The notes: generated by a model not told the origin, from the sequence alone. Shown: positions 15,471 to 25,665, counted from the first letter of the stretch. The stretch is 53,252 bases of DNA from an uncultured Eubacterium sp. (GCA_905236805.1 CAJOPH010000043.1:1-53252), one strand, 5' to 3'. Numbers and translations are program-made.

Positions 15471-16322
15471 ATGGAAAAGATAAAAATAAAAGAGCTTGAG
15501 GTATTTGCCAGGCACGGGGTGCTTCCCGCGGAAAACCAGCTCGGACAGAAGTTTCTGATAAACGCTGATATGGAGCTTGATATTTTGAGGGCGGCACGGA
15601 CGGACGACATAAAAAAAACGATAGATTACGGCGAAGTGTGTGAGTATATCACGGATTACATGAAGGATTATACCTTCAACCTGATAGAGACGGTGGCTGT
15701 CAAGCTTTGCGAAAACATACTTGTAAAGTATCCCCTCCTTGGATCTTGCAGGATAGAGATAATAAAGCCCTGGGCTCCTATAGGCCTTCCTGTTTCATCG
15801 GTTTCCGTGGAGGTATTTAAAAAATGGGAACGCGCCTTCATATCCCTGGGGTCCAATATGGGAGATAAAAAAGCCTTCCTTGACGGGGCTGTTTTGTCTT
15901 TGGAAAAAGAACCCTTTGTCCGTGTAAGGAAGATATCTTCATATGTCACGACCAAACCCTACGGAAAAAAAGACCAGGATGATTTTCTAAATGCCGCGAT
16001 GGAGATAGAGACCTTCCTTTCACCGCATGAGCTTCTTGATATCCTCCACACCGTGGAAAATAATGCGGGAAGAAAGCGAACAGAACACTGGGGACCTAGG
16101 ACCTTAGACCTTGATATTTTGTTTTACGGGGATAGGATGATGGATACACAAGACCTTGTCATTCCGCATCCCGACATGGAAAACAGGGAATTTGTCTTAG
16201 GACCCATGGAAGAAATAGCGCCTTATTTTTTACATCCCGCATTGGGAAAAAGTATAAAAAAAATGCATGATGAGCTGAAGGAAAAAAAGGAGAGAGCAGC
16301 GGGAGGACATATAAAGACATGA
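15471..16322 (+). CDS. folK: Dihydroneopterin aldolase-HPPK fusion (FolB-FolK)
   Basis: This 283-residue protein fuses two consecutive folate enzymes. Residues 1-120 are FolB (IKELEVFARHGVLPAENQLGQKF, and VKLCENILVKYP), which makes 6-hydroxymethyl-dihydropterin. Residues about 122-270 are HPPK, with the opening ISLGSNMGDKKAFLDGA, FLNAAMEIET and the signature GPRTLDLDILFYGD holding the two Mg-binding aspartates. ATG 15471 is preferred to the GTG at 15465, which lies in the folP stop. The product of this enzyme is the FolP substrate, matching the operon order. It overlaps the next gene by 4 bases. Confidence 0.93.
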   Translation: MEKIKIKELEVFARHGVLPAENQLGQKFLINADMELDILRAARTDDIKKTIDYGEVCEYITDYMKDYTFNLIETVAVKLCENILVKYPLLGSCRIEIIKPWAPIGLPVSSVSVEVFKKWERAFISLGSNMGDKKAFLDGAVLSLEKEPFVRVRKISSYVTTKPYGKKDQDDFLNAAMEIETFLSPHELLDILHTVENNAGRKRTEHWGPRTLDLDILFYGDRMMDTQDLVIPHPDMENREFVLGPMEEIAPYFLHPALGKSIKKMHDELKEKKERAAGGHIKT

Positions 16323-17101
16323 AAAAAGCAGTGTTTTTTGACATAGACGGGACGCTTTGGGATTTTCACCAAAAGATACCAAAAAGCACCATCGAGGCAA
16401 TAAAGACCTTGCGGGCCAACGGAAACTATGCCTTTTTGTGTTCGGGAAGGACCAAGGCCTTCATCCATGACGGGGACCTTTTGGGGATAGGCTTTGACGG
16501 GATAGTCGCAGGATGCGGCACCTACGTGGAGATGGATGGCAAAGTCGTGGAAAATCACGTGATAGACAAAGATCTCCTTGAGGAGACCGTGAGCATACTT
16601 AAAGGCTACCACATGCCCCTGGTGCTGGAGGGAGTACATCACCTGTTTGTGGACGAAGAGGACTTTTACGGGGATCCTTTCCTGAAGATCATGCAGGATG
16701 ACATGGGGGAAAACCTGCGCCGGATCACCGGGGATGATACCGAATGGATAGTGAATAAATTAAGCGTAAACGCCGTGCCCGAATATACAAAAGACGTTAT
16801 CAAAAGGCTGGGGAATGACTATGAGTTTCTCCTGCACGGCAATGAGTTTTTTGAGATGGTTCCCTTGAATTATACTAAGGCCAGGGGAATGGAGACAGTC
16901 TGCGAAAGGCTCGGGATAAAGACGGAGGATTCATTTGCCTTCGGGGATGCCACAAACGACATCCACATGCTGAAGGCGGCAGGTACGGGTATAGCCATGG
17001 GAAATGGCACGGACGGGGCAAAAAAGGCCGCGGATTACGTGACAAGCGATATCTGGGATGATGGGATAAAAAATGGCTTAAGGCATTTTGGGCTGATTTG
17101 A
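16319..17101 (+). CDS. HAD superfamily (Cof-type) phosphatase
   Basis: This 260-residue HAD phosphatase has motif I DIDGTLWDF at residues 8-16, motif II CSGRT, motif III Lys in KARGMETVCERLGI, and motif IV FGDATNDIHML, with a C2 cap between. Its ATG overlaps the folB-folK stop, so it belongs to the folate operon. Dephosphorylation of dihydroneopterin phosphates is an open step in many bacteria and HAD enzymes have been proposed for it, but nothing in the sequence identifies the substrate. It is distinct from the paralogue at 734-1534. Confidence 0.87.
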   Translation: MKKAVFFDIDGTLWDFHQKIPKSTIEAIKTLRANGNYAFLCSGRTKAFIHDGDLLGIGFDGIVAGCGTYVEMDGKVVENHVIDKDLLEETVSILKGYHMPLVLEGVHHLFVDEEDFYGDPFLKIMQDDMGENLRRITGDDTEWIVNKLSVNAVPEYTKDVIKRLGNDYEFLLHGNEFFEMVPLNYTKARGMETVCERLGIKTEDSFAFGDATNDIHMLKAAGTGIAMGNGTDGAKKAADYVTSDIWDDGIKNGLRHFGLI

Positions 17102-17185
17102 GGCTGGAAAGCAAGCTTTCAAACGATGGCAGAAAAAGACGGCTGTGAATAGTAACCATAAAGTATGAAATAAATGTGAAGAGGG

Positions 17186-17214
17186 TTGACATTTATCCTG
17201 CATGGTGGTACACT
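17186..17214 (+). promoter_or_regulatory. groESL promoter
   Basis: TTGACA (17186-17191), a 17-base spacer and TACACT (17209-17214) give a good sigma-A promoter. The start point near 17221 places the CIRCE operator in the first transcribed bases. Confidence 0.85.
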
Positions 17215-17226
17215 TTTAACCATGAG

Positions 17227-17253
17227 TTAGCACTCGTCACAGTTGAGTGCTAG
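17227..17253 (+). promoter_or_regulatory. CIRCE operator (HrcA binding site)
   Basis: TTAGCACTC, nine bases, GAGTGCTAG matches the CIRCE inverted repeat at 17 of 18 positions. HrcA bound here represses groESL until heat shock. hrcA is not in the window. Confidence 0.95.
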
Positions 17254-17307
17254 TACAGAAATAAAATTTTGTTATTTTTCTTTTATTTTTTAAGGAGGAA
17301 ACATAAA

Positions 17308-19252
<1,945 letters not shown>

Positions 19253-19274
19253 TAAATGCCCCTTAGACGCTATA

Positions 19275-19615
19275 TCCGGTAGCGCATGCGGTCGCAAAGG
19301 GGCGTGCCCCTTTGAGGAAAGTCCGGGCTTCACAGGGCAGGATGCCAGGTAACACCTGGTGGAGGTAACTCCAAGGATAGTGCAACAGAAAGTATACCGC
19401 CGGAACGTTTTTTTCGGTAAGGTTGGAAAGGTGGTGTAAGAGACCACCGCTTAGGGGGCGACTCCTTTGGCGATGTAAACCCCATCCGAAGCAAGATCGA
19501 TAAGGCTAAGGGTTGCCCGCCCGTACGAGCCTGAAGAATCGCTGGAGTTTCCCGGTGACGGGAATCGAAGACAGATGGCCGCACACGACAGAACCCGGCT
19601 TATCGTGCTGCCGGA
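19275..19615 (+). ncRNA. rnpB: RNase P RNA (type A)
   Basis: This is the catalytic RNA that matures tRNA 5' ends. Diagnostic conserved blocks are GAGGAAAGTCCGGGCTTC near 19314, ACAGAAAGTATACCGCC, and the 3' block GACAGAACCCGGCTTAT. Helix P1 can be drawn between CCGGTAGCGC (19276-19285) and GTGCTGCCGG (19605-19614), which sets the ends to within a few bases. No promoter is evident in the 22 bases after groEL, so it is either read from inside groEL or from the groESL promoter. The 3' flank runs straight into repeat family 1. Confidence 0.93.
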
Positions 19616-19676
19616 GCGGTTATAGTAAACGCATTTTCACGAACGGATAATACCCCGCCCCTTGGGGCGTGGGTAA
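19612..19676 (+). repeat. Family 1 repeat (copy C)
   Basis: TATAGTAAACGCATTTTCAC (19621-19640) then GAACGGATAATACC and CCGCCCCTTGGGGCGTGGG repeat the left end and hairpin core of copy A at 6222. The flank CGGAGCGGTTATAGTAAACG (19612-19631) occurs exactly, in reverse, at 26068-26087. No matching right-hand inverted end is clear here. Confidence 0.65.
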
Positions 19677-19841
19677 CCGGTACTGAAAAGATATTCTTCC
19701 CAATGCAGTACAGAAGTATTTAAGAAGAACTATGGACTGAAGATGATCTTGCCGGCAAACCGATGCCGGCACGGATATTGGGAATGTATGGGACACCGGG
19801 GGTGTGAATAGTAACATGCCATGGATGTCATAAAAAATAAA
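19677..19841 (+). other. Intergenic stretch between rnpB repeat and tautomerase promoter
   Basis: No gene is supported here. It holds a palindromic hairpin TGCCGGCA/TGCCGGCA (around 19750-19771) without a T-run, and GTGAATAGTAAC at about 19803, which also occurs at about 17147 downstream of the HAD gene. An open frame of about 22 codons starting near 19741 has no ribosome site. Confidence 0.4.
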
Positions 19842-19870
19842 TTGTTAATGACACTGCGATGTGGTATAAT
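19842..19870 (+). promoter_or_regulatory. Promoter of the tautomerase-hisA-dapF run
   Basis: TTGTTA (19842-19847), 17 bases, TATAAT (19865-19870). ATACCCG (19871-19877) and CGGGTAT (19891-19897) plus a T-run directly after the -10 box look like a terminator, which probably ends upstream transcription because a transcript starting near 19877 would lack the left arm. Confidence 0.7.
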
Positions 19871-19949
19871 ATACCCGTGGGGATTTCCTGCGGGTATTTT
19901 TTTGTGATCACTTAGTTACCGTAAAAAAAATAACTTAGGAGGTAATTAT

Positions 19950-20144
19950 ATGCCGGTATTACAGATGTATGGTCCCAAGATGACACAGGAGCAGAAAAAA
20001 AAGCTCATTGAACAGTACGCAAAGATTACGAGCGATGTCCTCAATGTTCCCATTGAGGCGGTAAACACCACGATCTTTGAGGTAGATCCCCACAATGTCG
20101 GAAACGGTGTTGAGGTTTTGGCCGACAGGATAGGGGACAGATGA
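19950..20144 (+). CDS. 4-oxalocrotonate tautomerase family protein
   Basis: This is a 64-residue tautomerase subunit with the catalytic N-terminal proline exposed after Met removal (MPVLQMYGPKMTQEQKKKLIE). Family members form hexamers and catalyse keto-enol tautomerisation; the small Firmicute homologues have no firm substrate. TTAGGAGGTAATTAT supplies a strong ribosome site. The stop overlaps the hisA start (ATGATG), and dapF follows, so it heads an amino-acid biosynthesis run, although its part in that is unclear. Confidence 0.87.
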   Translation: MPVLQMYGPKMTQEQKKKLIEQYAKITSDVLNVPIEAVNTTIFEVDPHNVGNGVEVLADRIGDR

Positions 20145-20920
20145 TGGAGTTTAGGCCCTGTATAGACATTCATAATGGGAAGGTCAAGCAGATAGAGGGT
20201 GCTACCCTAAAGGATGAAGGGGATAGTGCCAGGGAGAATTTTACCTCTGACAGGAAGGCTGCGTATTTTGCCTCACTCTACAAAAAAGACTCCCTTAAGG
20301 GAGCCCACGTGATAATGCTGAATCCTGAAGGGTCAAGGTACAGGAAGCAGACAGAAGATGAAGCGATATCCGCACTTTCCCATTTCCCTGGGGGGCTTGA
20401 AGTGGGGGGCGGCATAAATGATGTTAACGCCCCCTTTTTCCTTGACAGGGGGGCATCCCATGTCATAGTCACATCCTTTGTGTTCAGGGATGGAAAAATA
20501 GACTATGAAAGGCTTAGAAAGCTTGAAAAGTCCGTGGGTAAAAAACACATCGTATTAGACCTTAGCTGCAGAAAAGTGGATGGTCATTACCTTGTGGCTA
20601 CAGACAGGTGGCAAAAGCTTACAAAAGAGAAAGTAAACACAAGCCTCCTAAACAAATTGGAAAAATATGCCGATGAATATCTTGTACATGGAGTTTCCGC
20701 GGAAGGGAAAAGGGGTGGAATAGACGAAGGGCTTGTTAAGGTTTTGTCAGAATATGACGGGATTTCCGTAACCTACGCCGGGGGGATCAGGGATTTTTCG
20801 GATATTGAGATGATAGAAAAGCTTGGAAAGGGCAGAATCAATTTTACCGTAGGATCCGCATTGGATTTTTTCGGAGGGAGCCTTTCCTATGAGGAAATAG
20901 TAAAAAAATACGGGAGATGA
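20141..20920 (+). CDS. hisA: Eukaryote-type ProFAR isomerase HisA
   Basis: HisA isomerises ProFAR to PRFAR, step four of histidine synthesis. The 259-residue TIM barrel opens FRPCIDIHNGKVKQIEG and has LEVGGGIND, VLDLSCRK and VTYAGGIRDFSDI. These match the fungal/plant HIS6-like clade more than standard bacterial HisA, which begins IPAIDLxxGxxVRL. The clade is known in some Clostridia. No other his gene is adjacent, which is unusual. ATG 20144 has slightly better spacing to AGGGGAC than ATG 20141, so the true start may be three bases later. The catalytic Asp of IDIHNG is present. Confidence 0.85.
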   Translation: MMEFRPCIDIHNGKVKQIEGATLKDEGDSARENFTSDRKAAYFASLYKKDSLKGAHVIMLNPEGSRYRKQTEDEAISALSHFPGGLEVGGGINDVNAPFFLDRGASHVIVTSFVFRDGKIDYERLRKLEKSVGKKHIVLDLSCRKVDGHYLVATDRWQKLTKEKVNTSLLNKLEKYADEYLVHGVSAEGKRGGIDEGLVKVLSEYDGISVTYAGGIRDFSDIEMIEKLGKGRINFTVGSALDFFGGSLSYEEIVKKYGR

Positions 20921-20926
20921 CATTCC

Positions 20927-21757
20927 ATGAGATTTACAAAGATGCAGGGAATAGGAAACGACTATATTTACATAGACGGTTCCAAGGAACAGATAGACGA
21001 TATACCAAAGCTTTCCATCGAGCTTTCCGACAGGCACTTTGGGATAGGGGGAGATGGGATCATAATGGTAAACCCCTCCGACAAGGCTGACTGCGCCATG
21101 GACATATACAACGCAGACGGCTCTAGGGCGCAGATGTGCGGCAATGGGATAAGGTGTGTTGCAAAGTATGCCAAAGACCATGGAATGGTGGACGGGAACG
21201 TGGTAAGGATAGAAACATTATCCGGAATAAAGACGGTAAACATATTGGAAAATAAGGGTAACAGCGCCACGGTCAGGGTGGACATGGGTGCCCCAATGCT
21301 AAGTCCCCCGGATATGCCGGCTGATTTTGAGGGGGATAGGATCATAAACGAAACCCTTGAAGTGGGAAAGGTTAAATACAAGGTCACCTGCGTATCCATG
21401 GGGAATCCGCATTGCGTTATTTTCATGGAAGATGACATAAATTCCCTGGAAATAGAAAGGTTAGGCCCCTTGTTTGAAAATCATGAAAGGTTCCCTGAGA
21501 GGATAAATACCGAATTCGTAAACGTATTGGATGATAGCACCCTTTCCATGAGGGTGTGGGAGAGGGGATCTTGCGAAACAATGGCCTGCGGCACAGGGGC
21601 GTGCGCGGTCCTTGTAGCGGCAGTACTTAATGATAAGGCAAAAAGAGAGGCCGCAATAAGGCTAAAAGGCGGAAGTCTTGATATTCTGTGGGATGAAAAA
21701 GACGGCCATGTATATATGACGGGAGAAGCAAGGAAGGTATTTGATGGAGAGATCTGA
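20927..21757 (+). CDS. dapF: Diaminopimelate epimerase
   Basis: DapF converts LL- to meso-diaminopimelate for lysine and peptidoglycan. The 276-residue product has the two-domain fold with the catalytic cysteine pair: CGNGIRCVAKY in the N-terminal half and CGTGACAVLVAA in the C-terminal half. Other marks are KMQGIGNDYIYID, FGIGGDGIIMV and GNPHCVIF. It starts 6 bases after hisA and its TGA shares a base with the next ATG, so the run is one operon. Confidence 0.95.
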   Translation: MRFTKMQGIGNDYIYIDGSKEQIDDIPKLSIELSDRHFGIGGDGIIMVNPSDKADCAMDIYNADGSRAQMCGNGIRCVAKYAKDHGMVDGNVVRIETLSGIKTVNILENKGNSATVRVDMGAPMLSPPDMPADFEGDRIINETLEVGKVKYKVTCVSMGNPHCVIFMEDDINSLEIERLGPLFENHERFPERINTEFVNVLDDSTLSMRVWERGSCETMACGTGACAVLVAAVLNDKAKREAAIRLKGGSLDILWDEKDGHVYMTGEARKVFDGEI

Positions 21758-22098
21758 TGGGGGATACGAGATATTTTTCCAGTATCTGCGGATATGAAAA
21801 ACAGCTGGATCTGGGTGGGGGATTAAACGCAATAAATAAGGAGTTTATATCCAGGGTATTTCCGGACGCGGACTTTTCCGGGATAGGCCGGCCTATCATG
21901 GAAAACGCCCTTGCCGTGTGCGGAAGGTGCAGGGAGATCATGGCGGTTCCTGTGCTAAAGGATATGGATACGGGAAAGGTCATAAAAAAACTCCCCTGCC
22001 CCTTGTGTAACGGGGAAGCAGACTTGGCAGAAGAGCCGGTAAAATGCCCCCAGTGCGGAAGCCCCATGGAATCTTTCCCGGCAGGTAACTGGGATTAA
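21757..22098 (+). CDS. Small zinc-ribbon-like protein
   Basis: I do not recognise this 113-residue protein. Its C-terminal half carries three CxxC pairs, CGRC, CPLC and CPQC (about residues 55-58, 76-79 and 94-97), a zinc-ribbon or rubredoxin-like arrangement. The N-terminal half is soluble with no signal or membrane helix. It begins on the last base of the dapF stop (TGATGG), so it is translated with dapF. Nothing in the sequence gives a reaction. Confidence 0.68.
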   Translation: MGDTRYFSSICGYEKQLDLGGGLNAINKEFISRVFPDADFSGIGRPIMENALAVCGRCREIMAVPVLKDMDTGKVIKKLPCPLCNGEADLAEEPVKCPQCGSPMESFPAGNWD

Positions 22099-22154
22099 AA
22101 ACAAAGGTTAGGAACTGTAAAAGGATCATAAACCTGAATCGGGAAGGTAGCGAT

Positions 22155-24155
22155 ATGGTAGTAGCTCATAATCTTACCGCAATAAATGCAAATAACAAAC
22201 TAAAGCTTTCCACGGAGAAGGTTTCCGAATCCACCCAAAAGCTATCAAGCGGCTTTAGGATCAATCAGGCGGCTGATGATGCCGCGGGTCTTTCCATATC
22301 TGAAAAGATGAGGTGGCAGATAAGGGGACTTAACAGATGCTCTGACAATGCGGGGGATGGGATTTCCGTCGTCCAGATTGCGGAAGGAGCGCTGGCACAG
22401 ACCCATGACATCCTGCAGAGGATGAAGGAGCTATCCACACAGGCCGCAAATGACACGAATACGGATATAGACAGAGCCTCGATCCAGAATGAGATAGACT
22501 CCCTTACATCCGAGATAGACAGGGTGGCATCTTCCACGCAGTTTAATACCATGAACCTCCTTGACGGCACATGGTCATATGAAGAAGGCCAGCAGCTAAA
22601 GGTATCCGAAAACCTTTCATGGTCTTCGATAGAGAGCTTTTATACGGCAGAATCCACCCCTGTCGGAAATGCCACCGCATCGGGATATACAGAGCTTAAA
22701 AATGTTCTCAAGGATCAGATCGTCCCAAATGCCGTATCAGCCCTGCTGGATACATTTCCTGAATCGTTTAAGGCGGCACTTGACGGTTCATCCGTAGGGA
22801 TAGGCCTTAATATTTACAGCGACGCATCTTCCATCACGCTTGCATCCGTGGGCATGCAGTACCTGCGTTATTCGGACGGCACCATGGTATCGGATGTACT
22901 ATCCTACACCCTGAATGTAAATGCGGCCTATGTTTCCTATGATTCATCGGGAAAGATAGAAACATCATCCCGAACCATGTTGGAAAATACCATCCTCCAT
23001 GAGATGACCCACGCCCTGATGGACGAGTACCTCACATCAGGCATGGCGGGAGCAAAGGACGGAAAATACGATGCTTCGAATAAGTTTCCTTCATGGTTCA
23101 TAGAGGGGATGGCCCAGACAGCGGCGGGAGGATGCGCAAATAGCAACGACTGGGTAAATGGGGGGCTTAGGATTACACAGAACAGCACAATTCCGGATAT
23201 TCAATCTGCCATATCGGGTAATTCTCTAACGTCACAGACTATTGCTTCAAAGTATGGCACGGGTTACCTTGCGTGCATGTACCTTGGAGCTTTGGTAAAA
23301 AATAATAATAATAACACGTCGCCCCTTAGCACATCGGCCGCAGACATTGCCGATGGTCTAGACACCCTGATGAAGGAAATTCATGAAGGGACAAGCCTTG
23401 ATGACGTGATAAAAAATCATACGAATTACCAGGGTCTTGATGATTTTGCCGCAAAATTTGGGGATGACGCCTCCGCACAGTTTGTACATAATTTGCTTGT
23501 GGCAGTAGGCGATGTGGGAAACGGATCTTTGGTGGGGAAAGATTATACTAAGGCAGATCTTCTTTCAGACAACTCATCCATCCAGTCACTTTTCAGCCTG
23601 GATGTGACAAACACCTTGGTGAAAAATAAATATGATAGTAATGGCTATAAATTCACCACCGATGCGGGAGCGTATGGGAGTAGAACGGGGAATGTTACAC
23701 CTGTTCTTGATGATGGTACGGCCATCCCCGGAACGGTGGGAGATATGGGTGCAGCCGGGAAGGGTATGCACATCCAGGTGGGAGCTTTGTCGGGTCAGGC
23801 CATTATCATCAATATCGAAAAGATGGATGCGGATGAACTGGGAGTAAAAAACCTTAAGATGGACTCCTTTGAAAATGCGGGAGCTGCCATGACAAGTGTG
23901 GATGCTGCCATAGACAAGGTCTCCAAAGAAAGGGCAAAGCTTGGAGCCTACATGAACAGGCTGGAGCATACCATAAAGAACATCGAAAATATCTCCGAAA
24001 ACACATCAGCCGCGGAAAGCAGGATAAGGGATACTGATATGGCAAAGGAGATGGTGGAATACTCAAACCAAAGCATAATAGCCAAGGCCGGCCAGAGCAT
24101 GCTTGCGCAGGCAAACCAGGCTAACCGGGGAGTATTAAGCCTCTTACAGATGTAA
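22155..24155 (+). CDS. Flagellin with inserted metalloprotease domain (flagellinolysin)
   Basis: This 666-residue flagellin has intact D0/D1 ends: NLTAINANNKLKLSTEKVSE with SSGFRINQAADDAAGLSISEKM at the N terminus, and SRIRDTDMAKEMVEYSNQSI with QANQANRGVLSLLQM at the C terminus. The hypervariable region (about 150-575) is replaced by a protease-like domain with HEMTH at 282-286 and a likely third zinc ligand Glu317 in WFIEGMAQ. This matches the described flagellinolysin family, in which proteolytically active flagellin assembles into the filament. GGGAAGG at 22141 is the ribosome site for ATG 22155. No other flagellar genes flank it, so it stands alone, probably as a minor flagellin. Confidence 0.9.
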   Translation: MVVAHNLTAINANNKLKLSTEKVSESTQKLSSGFRINQAADDAAGLSISEKMRWQIRGLNRCSDNAGDGISVVQIAEGALAQTHDILQRMKELSTQAANDTNTDIDRASIQNEIDSLTSEIDRVASSTQFNTMNLLDGTWSYEEGQQLKVSENLSWSSIESFYTAESTPVGNATASGYTELKNVLKDQIVPNAVSALLDTFPESFKAALDGSSVGIGLNIYSDASSITLASVGMQYLRYSDGTMVSDVLSYTLNVNAAYVSYDSSGKIETSSRTMLENTILHEMTHALMDEYLTSGMAGAKDGKYDASNKFPSWFIEGMAQTAAGGCANSNDWVNGGLRITQNSTIPDIQSAISGNSLTSQTIASKYGTGYLACMYLGALVKNNNNNTSPLSTSAADIADGLDTLMKEIHEGTSLDDVIKNHTNYQGLDDFAAKFGDDASAQFVHNLLVAVGDVGNGSLVGKDYTKADLLSDNSSIQSLFSLDVTNTLVKNKYDSNGYKFTTDAGAYGSRTGNVTPVLDDGTAIPGTVGDMGAAGKGMHIQVGALSGQAIIINIEKMDADELGVKNLKMDSFENAGAAMTSVDAAIDKVSKERAKLGAYMNRLEHTIKNIENISENTSAAESRIRDTDMAKEMVEYSNQSIIAKAGQSMLAQANQANRGVLSLLQM

Positions 24156-24172
24156 CGCATCTGCAAGAGGCT
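24138..24172. terminator. Hairpin between the flagellin and MATE genes
   Basis: AGCCTCTTACAGATG (24138-24152) pairs with CATCTGCAAGAGGCT (24158-24172) with one mismatch, around a loop that holds the flagellin stop codon TAA (24153-24155). It lies between convergent genes and probably stops both. T-runs are weak. Confidence 0.65.
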
Positions 24173-24180
24173 ATCCTTCT

Positions 24181-25560
24181 TCAGGCGAGGATCTTCCTAT
24201 TCTCCCAGTTCCCAAATATATAATATCCTACGCCCATGACGACGGATATCAGGGCTGAAAGTGCGTTTCCCAGCCAGTACCCGTATACACCCAGTCCCAA
24301 GACGTTCCCCAAAAGGAAGGATATTCCCAATCGTCCCACCACGGCGTCTATCATGGCGATGATCAGGTTCAAAAATGTGAAACCTACCGCATTGATATGT
24401 CCCAGGGAAGTGGTCATGGTGCAGAAGGCAAAATACAGGATAATGGCTATGTGCATGTACGTGGGCGCATACGCAAGGACTTCGGTTTCCGAAGGCTGCG
24501 TGAAAAAGCCTATTATCCGGGCAGGGAAAAACCATGATACGAAAGCAAGGAATAGAAAGAAGATAAAGCATATCTCGTTTCCTGTCCTGTAGACCTTCCT
24601 TACCCTGTCTATCTTTCTGGCGGCAAAATTCTGCGCTATCACGGAGGCCACGGAGGTCTGGATGCCTCCCGTTACCACGTTTATCAGGGAGTTTAGTTTC
24701 TGGCCTATTCCCGTTACGGCAGAGGCTGCGACCCCGTAGGTATTTACCATGGCAGTCACCACCAGCATGGATAATGTCACACAGACGCTCTGAACCACCA
24801 GGGGGAGTCCCAGCTTCAGGATTGCCTTTAGGGATCTGCCGTGGAGCCTGAAATTTTCCGCCTTCATTTCAAAGCCCAATCCCCTGCAGGTGCGAAGGAA
24901 GACATAAAACGCGTATATTCCCGCCGCGACCTGTGATATGGAAGTGGCCCAGGCAGCCCCCGCGGCCCCCCAGCCCAGCCCCGCGATGAACCAAAAGTCC
25001 AAGACGACATTTATCACCGCGGATACCCCGAGTATGTACATGGGCCTTTTGGAGTCGCCAACGCCCCTTAGTATGGCGCAGATGGTGCCTGTCTCATATA
25101 CGAAGGGTACACCGATCGCGCAGATAAGGAGGTATACCGTGGCATCCGTAAAGGCTTCTTTTGGGGTCTGAAGCAGACCAAGCCACAGGTTCCTTCCCGC
25201 GGCGGCTATCAGGGTTATTACCAAAGACGTGACCATGCAGAAGGTAAACAGGGTTCCTATGGAGTGCTTTAGCTTTCCGTATTCCTTGGCTCCCACCTGC
25301 TGCGCTATCAGGACCTGCCCGCCGTTTCCCATCCCTATGCCCACCGCATGAAGGAGAAAGACCAGCTGCCCCGATATGGAGACGGCGGATATGGTGGCGG
25401 CAGGATTGTATTTCCCGACGACCCAAAGATCCACCAGCGTATATAGAGCCTGCAGGAGGTTTGCTCCCATGACGGGAAGCGCATATTGGATAAGTCCTTT
25501 AGCGATAGGACCTGTGGTAAGATCCCTTATGACAGAATTGTTTTCGACACTTTCGCTCAT
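24181..25560 (-). CDS. MATE family efflux transporter
   Basis: The protein has 459 residues and 12 predicted membrane segments in two homologous halves, each opening with the MATE pattern (ALPVMGANLLQALYTLVDLWVVGKY in the first; GLPLVVQSVCVTLSMLV in the second). Such carriers export drugs or metabolites using Na+ or H+ gradients. ATG 25560 (MSESVENNS) has AAGGAG eight bases upstream; the GTG at 25578 is part of that leader. It is convergent with the flagellin gene and divergent from rpmE. The substrate is unknown. Confidence 0.9.
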   Translation of the reverse strand: MSESVENNSVIRDLTTGPIAKGLIQYALPVMGANLLQALYTLVDLWVVGKYNPAATISAVSISGQLVFLLHAVGIGMGNGGQVLIAQQVGAKEYGKLKHSIGTLFTFCMVTSLVITLIAAAGRNLWLGLLQTPKEAFTDATVYLLICAIGVPFVYETGTICAILRGVGDSKRPMYILGVSAVINVVLDFWFIAGLGWGAAGAAWATSISQVAAGIYAFYVFLRTCRGLGFEMKAENFRLHGRSLKAILKLGLPLVVQSVCVTLSMLVVTAMVNTYGVAASAVTGIGQKLNSLINVVTGGIQTSVASVIAQNFAARKIDRVRKVYRTGNEICFIFFLFLAFVSWFFPARIIGFFTQPSETEVLAYAPTYMHIAIILYFAFCTMTTSLGHINAVGFTFLNLIIAMIDAVVGRLGISFLLGNVLGLGVYGYWLGNALSALISVVMGVGYYIFGNWENRKILA

Positions 25561-25636
25561 TTTTTCATCTCCTTGCACAAACGATTCTAGTGTAGCACAA
25601 ACATATCAAAAAAACAAGGTTTTTCTTAGGTTTTTC

Positions 25637-25665
25637 TTGCATTTTCTTTCGATATATGGTACAAT
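25637..25665 (+). promoter_or_regulatory. rpmE promoter
   Basis: TTGCAT (25637-25642), 17 bases, TACAAT (25660-25665). A start near 25672 gives a leader of about 115 bases before rpmE. Confidence 0.75.

Noticed and set aside
19741..19810. Open frame of about 22 codons in the rnpB-tautomerase gap
   Set aside because: No ribosome site, no promoter and no recognisable product.
19871..19904. Terminator belonging to a transcript started at the 19842-19870 promoter
   Set aside because: The predicted start lies at the end of the left arm, so that transcript could not form the stem; it more likely ends upstream transcripts.
22127..22160. Possible sigma-D promoter (TAAA then CGATA) before the flagellin gene
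   Set aside because: The -10-like CGATA overlaps the start codon and the ribosome site, so it could not give a normal transcript.
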